From the NCBI GenBank assembly GCA_021521415.1, contig JAIQDT010001732.1, forward strand, positions 248,001 through 312,000: a DNA stretch of 64,000 nt, given 5' to 3'. Source of the DNA: Bidens hawaiensis. Lineage: Eukaryota; Streptophyta; Magnoliopsida; Asterales; Asteraceae. Made by a program: the position numbers and the translations under genes. Shown here in pieces: positions 47,512-58,118 of this stretch. Positions within the stretch are counted from its first letter, which is position 1; each line of letters begins with the position of its first letter. The notes beneath the pieces were generated by a model. That model saw only the letters and a list, made by a program, of their open reading frames with translations. It did no database searches and was not told the origin of the DNA.

Positions 47512-50103
47512 TGTGACAATCGTCAATTTCAGGTTAACTCCGTTAACTCAACTTCGTCAATTCAAACTTAAGATCATTGAATCTATAACGCACACTTCAT
47601 TACATTTAAACTAGGGTTTAAATGACGCTTAACACTTACTACATGTGTAGTCTTTCGGGAATTGCACCGAAACGCAAACGAGTTGACGCAAACGATTGAT
47701 GAATAAACGAAAAACGTCAAAACAGTAATTATGTGATAATTATGTGTTAGACATATGTGTTGTATGATAACATGGTTATAAACGTTTACTCAAGATGTAA
47801 ACAAGTTAGTTTAAGCTAGGAAAAGTAATACTTAAAAGTGGAGGGGCTAAAGTGTAACATAGTATTCTATAAATACTATGTTATAATAAACCCTAACTCT
47901 TATTTTTCTTTCTCCCAAAACCGATCAGCCACCCCCTCCATCCCTCTTGGCTGCCGTCACCTTCACACACACATTCAACCAAGAAATCAAGCTTGTGATT
48001 GAAGAACTAGGTGCTAGGAAGGTATAATTGATTATCCTATACATCCTTGTTACTTAATTTTGATGTTTGTTGGGTTATTTGTAAACCCTAACAGCCGATT
48101 TTGGTGTGTGTGTATAGTTAATATGATTGTTGTTATTTGAATGATGATTTGATAACTAGATTGAATCTTGTTACATGTTGATTGTTGTGTCTTTGATTTG
48201 AGTTCAAACAAAAACCCTAATCTTGTGTGTAATGTGTAATTGATGTGCATGGATGGTGTTTATGGAGTCTAGAGGGTTATATGAATGCATGATAGTTCAT
48301 AGATTGTTATTATGTTGAGTTTGGATGCAAACAGTTTCTGGACAGAATGTGTATTTGATGTTTAAGTGACTGTAACGAAGTGTAAACATAAAAATTGGTT
48401 GAGATTATTAATACTACAGTAAACTAGGTTGAGTCTAGTTTCTAAAGAATATAAACTTGTAATTTTTGGACAAGTAGAAGTTAACTTTTATGATTTTACA
48501 AAAACGTTGTGCAAAGCTGAGCTGTTAGACCTGCTGTTAGGTTGTTTTGTAAATGTTGTATCTCATGAACTACGAGACCAATTGGGTTGGTTCTACTTCT
48601 GAAAGTTGACTCATTGAGTTAGGAACCTAACCCAAGTGGTCTTGCATTTATTGGATTTTTCTTTTAACGGGAATTGCAAACAACATTCTGTTGCGCATGA
48701 ATTTGACTGTTATGAGTTTGCTGTAATGATTTGATGATTGTGAGAAAACTATGTGGAATAAAAATATAATAAAATATGTTCTGGAAACCTAAGACATATA
48801 TGCTTCTGTGATGATTTTTGGTAAATTAATTGAGATGCTATGATCGGTGAAATAGTACAATCTTTTAAGTAGAATTTCTGTCTCGGTGAAACTAGCTGCT
48901 GAGTTTTGTGAAAATGCATGAAATATGATACTTGCTAATTTATTGTCGTGTTTTGACTAAAATGCCCTTGCGGGGAATAACTGCTAATTGATTGTTATAA
49001 TTTGACCAGAATGCCCTTATGGGGAATGATGGCTAGTTAATTGTCATGATTTGACCAAAATGCCCTTACGGGGAAAAATTGCTAGTGATGTACTTTATGA
49101 ATACATGACACGTATATGATTGCTTACACATGTAATGTGTCACAAATACACTTGTTAAAGTCACACACGATTCACAAACGAAACACGAAACATGTTATGT
49201 GCATAGGTATTATGTGCCGGGTCTAGAGACTCGATAATATTCCGACACTTAGAAAAATCTCTTTGTTGTTTTAGAACGCTAGAGAGAGTTTTTCTGTGAC
49301 GCGCATCTTGGTGATTTAATTTGGGAAATTCTTCGCAAACAGTGAGTTTCACTTTCCCCTCTTTAAACTGTTTTCAAACGCTTTTCACTTGGGGGAGATA
49401 ACATACTCCACAACGCATTTAAGATTTTGTTATAAATTATATATCACTTGTAAAGGCTAAGTGGCAAACGAAACATTTGAAGTCCTACACATCGAACCGG
49501 TTAATATTTTGAATATCGAGTCACTGTTGAGTAGTACTACTGGGTTTGACAAACCCCACCCAACGCTAAACTCGACTGGAGGTCGAGCGGGTGTAATTTT
49601 GGCTAACACGTACCACGGTCTGGAGGACCTGGTGACAAGGCACTTAATAAACGAGTCAGCTTCGGTGTCAAACACTTAGTAATACTTGTTGTATAGACTA
49701 GCTACCTATCGATATATAATTGACATAACACTATCTGGTAACGCAAAACGCTGTAACGCAAAATGCTGAAAGCAAACGCTAAACGATTTATTTTTATATA
49801 ACTTGTGAACTCACCAACCTTGTGTTGACACTTTTAGTATGTTATTCTCAGGTAGCCGAGGCGGACGCGCGGTTTAGGAACATGCATTGCTTGAAAAACT
49901 TTTAACTATGCAAACTTACTTTTAACTGTTATCATTGGTTTTAAATCGTCCTGCGTGACGTAACATTGTTTCTATGGTTTTACGCTTCCGCACTTATTTT
50001 CATTTAAACGTTTTTATGGTTTGATTATAACTGATGATTCCGATCTTGTTAGTTCACACCCTCTGACGGTAAAACTCCGTTAGTGGATTTTGAGGGTGTG
50101 ACA
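47512..50103 (+). repeat. 3' LTR of the gypsy element
   Basis: About 99 percent like the 5' LTR by eye. Preceded by a duplicated ATTTTCGGGACGAAAATTC-type word (47,385-47,500) and a purine-rich CATGGGAATGA next to the LTR. Confidence 0.95.
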
Positions 50104-50108
50104 CTCTG

Positions 50109-50250
50109 CTTCTGATAACTTTTCTGGTTTTTCATCCTCAAGCACTACATCCAAGTTTTTATGACAAAGTAGCGCTTCAATCTGCATCTTCCACCAACCA
50201 AAATTTTGTCCGTCAATCTTTTGTATCGAAATATTTACGTCTTCTGCCAT
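50109..50250 (-). pseudogene. copia gag 5' part, cut by the gypsy insertion
   Basis: Minus-strand ATG at 50,250 opens MAEDVNISIQKIDGQNFGWW followed by KMQIEALLCHKDLD, the typical start of plant copia gag. The frame runs into the TSD of the gypsy element at 50,104-50,108 and picks up on its far side at 39,577. The leader from 50,251 to the LTR at 51,048 has no other gene. Confidence 0.85.
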
Positions 50251-51047
50251 GACAATTACTAAACGAAAATTTGGATAAAAATAGGGACAAACCCAGCAAT
50301 GGCACGGTCCTGAACTAAATGACTGTTCTACTGAACTCTGTTAAACAATCAACCTATTTATACGCAGCAGAATAACGAACAGAAAATTAAAAACTGAAAC
50401 TTTAAACTGAAATGATAAAACATGACAAACGCGGTTGGCACTGGTTCTCGGTTTCTTTAATGCTCAATCTGATTAACAACGGTTCTTCACAAAATAAGAT
50501 CTTGATTCAACGTTCTTGGCTCGTTCTTTGCAAAGTTGGAACTTGACCCAAATTATTTCTGGGCTAAACTTCCAAGACTTTTGGCCCTCACAAACTTAAA
50601 CACACTAGGCCCACTGCCCTAGTATTTAAAGGCCCAAATATGATAATAATTTGCTCCAAATAAGATATGGTCAAACCTTACGAACAACAAAACGAATTAC
50701 TTGCTTCTCTTTATGTTTTAGAGCATGCACTCCAAGAAAAAATAATGCAAACTTTTCTTTCTGGTCAATACTCAATCACAAATAACCAAACAAAAAAAAA
50801 GAATAATAAAGCTACGATGTCCGATGGCGGAAAACTAGCACAGATACATGTGCTGATGCGTGAAGGACTTTCAAACAGAACCAACGATCGTCGGCGGCGA
50901 CTGGGTAAAGATAGAATCCTTACACCGGCGATCAACCCTCTTCGACGGCGGTGATATTACCCTAGCGACTGCTAGTAACCGCCATGAAAAAAACTGGCGG
51001 TTCTTTGTGTTCTCTGTGTGTAACGAATCTAAGCTCTAGATACCACT
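50251..51047 (-). other. untranslated leader of the outer copia element
   Basis: Lies between the primer-binding site (AGTGGTATCTAGAGC on the minus strand, adjoining 51,047) and the gag ATG. A GC-richer, CGGCGG-containing stretch at 50,820-51,000 may have come from a host gene, but no protein is recognisable. Confidence 0.5.
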
Positions 51048-51352
51048 TGTTAGGATTAAACACACACACGAACCGAACACTAAAACGAAAGCAATAAACG
51101 GACACGAGGATTTAACGTGGTTCGGTCAAAACTGACATACGTCCACGGGTGGCAACTAGGTATTTCTTTTATTGAGTGACAAATAATTACAAGTACATAG
51201 AGTTGTTTAAATATATATTTAACTAGGGTTTGCATCTTATCCAACAAGAAATCCACACCGGGCCGGGCTTCGGTCTGGCCACCCTACACTCGTCTACCCT
51301 TTGGACTTCAACTAATAAACCGGGCCAAAACAAAAGGCCTACGAGCCCAACA
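51048..51352 (-). repeat. LTR of the outer copia element (5')
   Basis: Pairs with 37,777-38,081; flanked on the right by the GTTAG target duplication. Confidence 0.9.
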
Positions 51353-51370
51353 GTTAGACCATGAAGTAAT

Positions 51371-52735
51371 TTATTTACTTAATCTACCGATACTATTAAA
51401 GTAAAACAATCTTTGCATGGGTTTGGGGTGCATAGGCTTGAGGTTGGTAGGTTTGCACTTGGTAGGCTTGGCCAGTGTAGTACGGTGCATGGTATACTTG
51501 GGCTTGCGGTGGATGGGTAACATAAGGAGGTGCAGGCATGACATGGGCTTGGTTAGCATGGGTAAGTAATGGGCAGGCATTATGGAAATGATTAGGGTCT
51601 CCGCAGTGGTAGCAAGCTCGGGTATTAGGAACACCAGGCTGAGCAGGGTTAGCAGCAGGTCAAGCAGTAGGGGGTGCAGACCGGGTTTGAATAACTTGAG
51701 AGCTAGGCGGTGCTCGGCAAGTATTGGCAAGGTGGCCGTAACGATTGCATTGAGTGCACAACCGGCAACGGGATTGAACCGGGTGATGGCGGTTACACTT
51801 GGCACAAAGGGGATGTGGGCCAAAGTAAGTTTTCTTGTTCGGGGCATTAGGATCATTTGGGGCTTGGTTGTTGGATTGGTTGACGAAGTAGTTTTGGTAG
51901 TTGGGCTTACGTTTTTGGTGGTTCTTGTTGAAGCGGTTGTTGTTGTTGTTGGATGTTTGGCCTCAGCTTTGGCATCGGTAGAGGAGTCGGTTTTTGTCTT
52001 GTCGGGGGTGGGCTTGGAATCCTTGCGAGACAAGGCTCCATCCCGAACGTGACTATCAGTGAGGGAGGCAGCTAGGTCCATTGCCTCACCGATGGTTAAT
52101 GGGTTACGACTCATTACGGCATCACGGAAAGCGAGCGGGAGACCGCGAATGTATTTCTGAATTCCGCGGGTCTCGGGGGTTACCAGATGTGGCACAATAC
52201 GGCTCAGCTCGCGAAATCGGCTAGAATAAGCGGAGTTATTGCCACCAATTTGCTTAAGATCCCAAAACTCCGCTTCCAACCTCTGCAGTTCATGTTCTGG
52301 GCAAAATTCCTTTTTCATCGCCTCCTTCAGTTCCTCCCAAGGCATAGCCATGACCAAGTCAGGCCCTTGGTCGTTTCTCAGGGCATTCCACCATACAATA
52401 ACTCTATCCACAAAGCAACTTGAAGCAAATTTGGTCCGTTTGACATCCGGACATTCACAGTGGATAAATATGTTCTCCATTTCTTCAAATCATTGGAGCA
52501 AGGCGGTGGCATTTTCCTCACCACGATAAGATGGAGGTTTGGTGCTCAAGAAGTTACGAAAATCATAGTTGTTGGGTGTGGCCGAAGTGGCTGAACCATT
52601 AGAATTGAGGCTTTGGATCTGGGTGACAATTGCAGGCATAGCAGCAGCAAACTCTCTCGTGATTCTAGCAGCCAGGCGGCGGTCGCGTGAGCCAGATGAA
52701 CGTTGGTGACGACGGTGATTTCTGAGTGACGACAT
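51371..52735 (-). pseudogene. Ty3/gypsy gag, broken, second element
   Basis: Minus-strand start MSSLRNHRRHQRSSGSRDRR at 52,735, with NFLSTKPPSYRGEENATALL before a TGA at about 52,488. The gag domain continues in the same frame (FASSCFVDRVIVWWNALRND, PWEELKEAMKKEFCPEHELQ, RIVPHLVTPETRGIQKYIRG). After about 52,050 the frame drifts in a Thr-rich linker; the CCHC knuckles (CTQCNRYGHLANTC about 51,765-51,720 and CYHCGDPNHFHNAC about 51,612-51,566) are in another frame. It is a different gypsy lineage from the nested element. No protease or RT follows: the outer copia LTR begins about 20 bases beyond. Confidence 0.85.
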
Positions 52736-53815
52736 TCTACGGGAAAGTAAGAAAAAAGGTTTATGAGTTGGGGGATCATATGTGTAAATATTTATGGGAA
52801 AAAACAAAGTTAGTTGAAAACATTAAGTTTCTGTTAGGTTAGTTTCACAAAAATATAACGAAATGCATCTAGGGACGTTGGCCTCCCATGAGCTTTCCAT
52901 GGCAATTTGAATGGCCCAACAATAATTAACGAACAAACATTTGAGTTGGACAGCCCATGAGCGTTACATGGCAATTTGGTTGTCCCAACTAATTAACGAA
53001 TTATCAATGAATTATAGTTTTTCGGCCCGATGAGCGTCTTTAACCGACCAAACTAAATAACGAACTAACGAAATAAAATATGGGTAGTCGGAGTATCTTG
53101 TGGACCACCACGTTGATGACTCTGACAAAGATACGAACAAGTTAATAAATGGATAGTCGGGATTCCCGACTAACCACTTGAAATAACGTAAAAGCCATAA
53201 TCGGAAGGTTACCGAATTTAAGCCACGAACCATCATGAATTCGGTTTAAAAATACCGGAATGCAACCACTAGTGTGGTTACGGTTGACAGCTTAGGGTGT
53301 CGGTCATATGGCATTCATGGGTCTCGCTCGAGTCCATAGGGTTGAGTATTTTGGTCAGGTTATCACCCAGGTAACGAATAGCGTCTTACATTTGGTTCTT
53401 GGAACCGTTTTTCCAGTGCCCAACTCACAGTTTCTCTTCCCTTTTCATTTGATAGGGACATGCCATATAACCTAGCCCTAAGTGCTTAATTACAAATTGC
53501 ATGTTTCTTAAAAATATGTACCAGTAGCTCATGTTTGTAGACTATTTAAATTATTATTAAAATTGTAATAGTTATTAAAAAGAAACAATAATTATTATTA
53601 CCAGTAACTTTTGTAGACCATTTACCATTTTAAACAATAATAATAGTTTAAAATTTTAGACATATTGTTTCTTAAAATTAAAATTGTAAGTAATCGATCT
53701 GTACAATTCACATGAGCGTGCTTAATTTCTCTTTTATCAGATTTAGTTACATAGGCTTAATTTTGATAACTAAATGCAGGTTTAGTAGGTAGCAGCACAT
53801 GTATAGTTAATTGAT
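52736..53815. other. non-coding, probable gypsy leader then intergenic
   Basis: Likely the 5' untranslated region of the gag at 52,735. It has loose ~70-base repeats (CCCATGAGCGTTACATGGCA and CCGATGAGCGTCTTTA types near 52,880-53,040). No LTR boundary was identified. From 53,500 it is plain AT-rich sequence. Confidence 0.45.
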
Positions 53816-53972
53816 TGATGGTGTGTTTGGTTATGTTGATGTGAATGAGTTTTGTAGAGATGGATTCATGTTTTCATACTTTTTAATAGTTAACTGACTG
53901 AGTGTGTGAATTTTGTAGAGATTTAATTTAAATCCATTGTGTGTTCGACTGTTTGTAATGTTTAAATAGGAA

Positions 53973-55338
53973 ATGGCCCGACTTAGTTTAACAACTCGCA
54001 AACGTAAGCAACGGAGGAGATTGATTTTGACATGGTGGAACCAACTTATCAAAACTGTTTCGTTGTTTATGCTATCCCTTTACATGGTGATAGTCAAATA
54101 CAAAAGGGATAAACCACGTATTGGATACTCTTCATCAAAAATAGATCGCTATTCAATATTGTATAAGGTTGTTTTTAAGAGTGACAGGATGGCTATATCC
54201 CAAATTAGGATGAATCGAGCGTGTTTCATTAAGTTGTGTGACATGCTTAACGAATTTGGAGGGTTAAAACCAAATAAGAATATGGACATTGATGAACAAG
54301 TAGCCATCTTCCTTCACATTATAGCTCATAATGTTAAAAATCGGGTCGCCATATGTCGTTTTCATCGTTCGGGAGATACAATTAGTAGATGTGTTTCTCA
54401 AGTTTGCAATGCGATGATTAGATTGCATACACACTTGCTTAAGAAACCAGAATCTGTTTCCGAGGATTCTACTGATCAGAGGTGGAAATGGTTTAAGGTA
54501 TTATGTAATCTTTATAACTTATTATGGTATACTTACATTAGGAAATAGAAATGTATAATAACACTTTCTATTGTATTTTTGGGTTTTAGAATTTTTTAGG
54601 AGCTTTAGATGGAACATACATAAAATGCTTAGTACCTAATGCGGAGAAGCCTAAATACATAACAAGAAAGGGAGAGATTGCTAAGAACGTGTTAGGTGTT
54701 TGTTCACAAGATATGCAATTTATATTTGTGTTACCGGGTTGGGAAGGATCGGCGGCTGATGGTAGAGTCCTACGAGATGCTCTTTATAGGCCACATGGAT
54801 TGAAAGTTACAAGGCCGGGTATGTGTGTGTATAAGTAATTGAAGTTGTTGGGTGTTTATTGATTATAATTGTATTTTTAGGTTATTATTTGGTAGACGCG
54901 GGTTACACAAATGGAGAAGATTTTCTCGCCCCTTATAGAGGTCAAAGATATCATTTAAACGATTGGTGTGATGGATACCAACCCACTACCCCAAAAGAAT
55001 TGTTTAACATGAAACATTCATCTGCAAGAAATGTTATTGAAAGATGCTTTGGTATTTTGAAGGCAAGGTGGGGAATCTTGAGAGACCACTCATATTATCC
55101 TATTAACCAAAAGAATAGGATCATAATGGCATGTTGTCTCCTCCATAATTTTATAAGAAGGGAAATGCCAATAGATCCAATTGAGACCACACATATGGAT
55201 GATGAAGGAACGGAAGATCTTGGAGATGGAGATGGAGATGAGGATAATATAACTCACATCGAGACTTCAAATGAGTGGACAACATTTAGAAACAATCTAG
55301 CCCAAAGCATGTTTGACTCTTGGAGTGCTACCAATTAA
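53973..55338 (+). CDS. PIF/Harbinger transposase (three exons)
   Basis: Exons 53,973-54,497, 54,590-54,818 and 54,881-55,338, joined by GT/AG introns of 92 and 62 bases, give an open frame of 403 codons. The N-terminal half is basic ([11 protein letters not shown]) with a helix-turn-helix-like region ([20 protein letters not shown]). The nuclease triad is present: Asp in GALDGTY (54,608), Asp in LVDAGY (54,895), Glu in [12 protein letters not shown] (55,039). The C-terminus is acidic. The enzyme cuts element ends and joins them at TTA/TAA sites together with the partner Myb-like protein. Start chosen as the first ATG of the open frame ([13 protein letters not shown]). No stop or frameshift was seen, so this may be a functional source copy. 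Confidence 0.85.
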
Positions 55339-55608
55339 TCAAGAATGTCTTTTGAACACATCGATTATTAAACTAGTTGTTTATGCTATTTTTTATTGGT
55401 TATGCTACTTTATGTTATACTATTTGCATTTCTTCATATGTATCGTGTTTTTTTTTGGTAATTTGGATGTACTTGATGTCATGCTTAATGCAAAATATAG
55501 TTTGGGTTTGGTCTATATTTTTAAATTTTACAGATTGATGAATAAGTATAGGAATTTTTTAATTTAGATGCTGCTTTTTTACCCATTTTTAGTTTTTTTC
55601 CAACAGGA

Positions 55609-56570
55609 ATGACGAGCAATAATAGAACATATCATGGGTGGAGTAGTGATGAAGATGCAAAGCTTGTTGAGGCTTTGATAAACATGGTTAACATGGGGGG
55701 ATTTAGATCTGATAATGGCTTTAGAAGTGGATATTTACAACATCTTGAAGCATCCTTGAAAGAATCACTTCCTGGATCGGGCATTTTGGGTAAACCCCAT
55801 ATTGAATCAAGGATTAAAAGATGAAGAGAGATTGGCAAGTCGTTTATGATATGCTAAAAACTAGTGGATTTGGTTACAACAAAGAACTTAATTGTGTAAC
55901 CACTAATGCTCCCGGTGTATGGGAGTCCTATATTGAGGTACATGCTAGTTTTTATGTTATTAACGTTTTTATATTTGGCTAATCGAAAAGGTATTAATGT
56001 GTTTATTTTTATTTTACTTTTATAATGTGAAAGAGTCATAGAAATGCGAGTAAATGGCAAAACAAAAAGCTTCCTCACTATGAAGAATTGTGTGTGATAT
56101 TTGGAAAAGATCAAGCTGAAGGGAACAAAGCCAAAAGTGCGGTTGAGATGGAACAAGATGTCAACGTGGAAGAACAAGAAAGCCGAGGGGATGATGATCT
56201 TGATGAGCATAGCCATAATGATGGTAGTAGTTCAAGTTTTCAAGTTGAAGAGACTTCAAGTAGTCGCACCAAGAAGAGGAAACGCACGAAGCAATCTCAT
56301 GATTTCCTTGACGCGGTTAATTTATTTGCTGACCGTCTTAAGGAAACCTCTTCCGCATTGAGTGCCGAAATGAGTGAAGATATAAAATTTGAACTTGACT
56401 TGAAAAAGAAAACTATGATGCTGCCTTCAGAGCTTTCAAAAATGACATCTTTGACTCAATTGGACAGGTTTAGGGCAATTGAAAAAATAAAAGGTGACAA
56501 CGTGATGACTTTTTGGAGTTTGGATGAAGAAGAGCGAGAGGCTTGGGTGAGGTTTTTGTTGTCTAGGTAA
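55609..56570 (+). pseudogene. Myb/SANT-like protein of the PIF/Harbinger element, one frameshift
   Basis: Exon 1 from 55,609 encodes a Myb/SANT-like DNA-binding fold (WSSDEDAKLVEALINMVNMG, LPGSGILGKPHIESRIKR). At about 55,822 a TGA appears where the family has a Trp codon; one base appears lost. In the shifted frame the domain continues (DWQVVYDMLKTSGFGYNKEL, APGVWESYIE) to a donor at 55,938. Exon 2 (56,034-56,570) gives ASKWQNKKLPHYEELCVIFG, an acidic stretch, a nuclear-type KKRKRTK and a helical C-terminus. In Pong-like elements this protein binds the termini and recruits the transposase. The frameshift should inactivate it unless it is a sequence error. Confidence 0.8.
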
Positions 56571-57386
56571 GTTTGATGAACAAATGAAGAAAATTGGTTG
56601 AAGAACTTATCTTCGTGTTTAAACTTGTAGTCATTTGTCAAATTAACTTCCTGTAATGTGTTGAAAAATGTTAATCGTATGTTTTGTACTTCTATTTCGC
56701 ACTTTGGATGATATGTCTGATGGTTTTTAATTTTACTAAACTTATTTTGGTTTATTCATTTTTAATTTAGAAGTGTTACATCACCAGGTGTGTCATTGGT
56801 TCATTATACAAGTGTTGCATGCACAAGTAGTTGGTGTTGCAGGTTCTTTGTCAATCTTTAGCATTTTGTCTATGTAGGTATTTTACATTCTAATTCCATT
56901 GACAAATATATGAAACGAACATAATTTGGAATTTCAAAAGAATCCATTACATTCCAATTCCAATTCCCATTCAAATTCCAATTCCAATTCCAATTCTGTC
57001 AAATTCCACGAACCAAACGGCCCCTAAAGATCAAGTATACCATTCAAGTTCACAAATATGCCATCTATTTTCACATTATCAACTTAACAATGAACTTGAT
57101 ACACAAATTCTGGTTTTCTCCAACGTCTAAAATAGTTTTGATCGATACATATGATGAGTTACAGGTTTCCTCCTCGGTGGATGAACCATGCCACCGTGTT
57201 CCGTTCTTTGAACATTAACATTAGGGCGATCCCGGGTGTCCGAACATTTGTTTTAAAACTAAAAAGAACACTAAAATTAACTAAACAAAAAAAATACAGG
57301 GATCGAGAATGAAAGTTATATTTAACGACCACCAACACCTTTTATGAATATCATCTCTCTCTCTCTCTCTTACATTACACACACCA
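56571..57386. other. 3' end of the PIF element and PAA2/HMA8 upstream region
   Basis: No gene between the Myb-like ORF and the PAA2 start. From 57,025 to 57,386 the sequence must hold the PAA2 promoter: a TATATTTAA word at about 57,316, about 70 bases before the ATG, and a (TC)n tract at 57,354-57,370 in the likely 5' UTR. The transposon end lies only 362 bases from the start codon. Confidence 0.55.
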
Positions 57387-58047
57387 ATGACAACTAACCT
57401 CCTCCACATCTCTCTACCACTTCATAAACCACCGTCCACCACCGTTAACTACCACCGCATTTCCAACCCTAACGTTAACTGCAAACGCCGTTATGCCTAC
57501 CTCTACCGTCCACCACCACGCATCCTCCACAACCAACACCGCCACGTCATCACCAGTTCAGTTAACCTCCAGACCTCACCGGAAACCTTACAGCAGACCT
57601 TACCGGAACAAAAACCAGTTCTGCTAGACGTCACCGGGATGATGTGCGGCGCGTGCGTCTCACGCGTGAAGTCAATCCTCTCCTCCGACGCGCGAGTGGA
57701 GTCCGTGGTCGTCAACATGCTGACGGAAACCGCGGCGGTTAGGTTAAGCTCAGCTGCTGACGTGGCTGATGACGTGGCGGAAGAGTTAGGTAGGCGGTTA
57801 ACGGAGTGTGGATTTCCGAGTAAGAGGAGAGCGTCGGGGGTAGGGATAGAGGAGAAGGTGAGGAAGTGGAAGGAGACGGTGGAGAGGAAAGAGGCGTTGA
57901 TGGTTGCGAGCCGGAACCGAGTCGTGTTTGCGTGGACGTTGGTGGCGTTGTGCTGTGGATCGCACGCGGCGCATATCGCGCATTCGATAGGGATTCATAT
58001 CGGGCATGGTAATTGATTTGAATGGATTAATCTAGTAGGTGAAGATG

Positions 58048-58118
<71 letters not shown>

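Larger units (their letters stand above)
39578..50103 (+). mobile_element. full-length Ty3/gypsy chromovirus element, Tekay-like
   Basis: LTRs 39,578-42,198 (2,621 bp) and 47,512-50,103 (2,592 bp), both TGTGACAATCG...GGGTGTGACA, flanked by CTCTG at 39,573-39,577 and 50,104-50,108. The primer-binding site TGGTATCAGAGCCA is at 42,202-42,215. Domain order gag, protease, RT, RNase H, integrase, chromodomain marks a chromovirus; LTRs of this size and the chromodomain suggest the Tekay/Del clade. I count about 25 substitutions between LTRs by eye (about 1 percent), so insertion is recent. It sits in the gag of the older outer copia element. Stops, a frameshift and a gag deletion make it non-autonomous. 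Confidence 0.95.
37777..51352 (-). mobile_element. gag/protease-only Ty1/copia element, interrupted by a gypsy insertion
   Basis: LTRs at 37,777-38,081 and 51,048-51,352 (305 bp each; TGTTAGGATTAAAC...CCAACA on the + strand) are flanked by GTTAG duplications at 37,772-37,776 and 51,353-51,357. The element is on the minus strand: a primer-binding site AGTGGTATCTAGAGC adjoins 51,047, and a polypurine GAGTGGGAGA adjoins 38,083. By eye the LTRs differ at about 20 positions. Apart from the nested element it is only about 3 kb and has gag and part of protease but no integrase, RT or RNase H, so it must have moved with enzymes from a relative. Confidence 0.9.
53820..57024 (+). mobile_element. PIF/Harbinger transposon with both ORFs, about 3.2 kb
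   Basis: Holds a DDE transposase gene and a Myb/SANT-like gene, the two-ORF plan of PIF/Pong elements. The 3' end reads inward GGGGCCGTTTGGTTCGTGG at 57,024-57,006 with TAA next to it (57,025-57,027). The 5' candidate GGTGTGTTTGGTTATG at 53,820 shares the GTTTGGTT core, but no matching TTA/TAA was seen beside it, so the left boundary is uncertain. An AATTCC-repeat block (about 56,938-56,998) lies just inside the 3' end. Confidence 0.75.
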
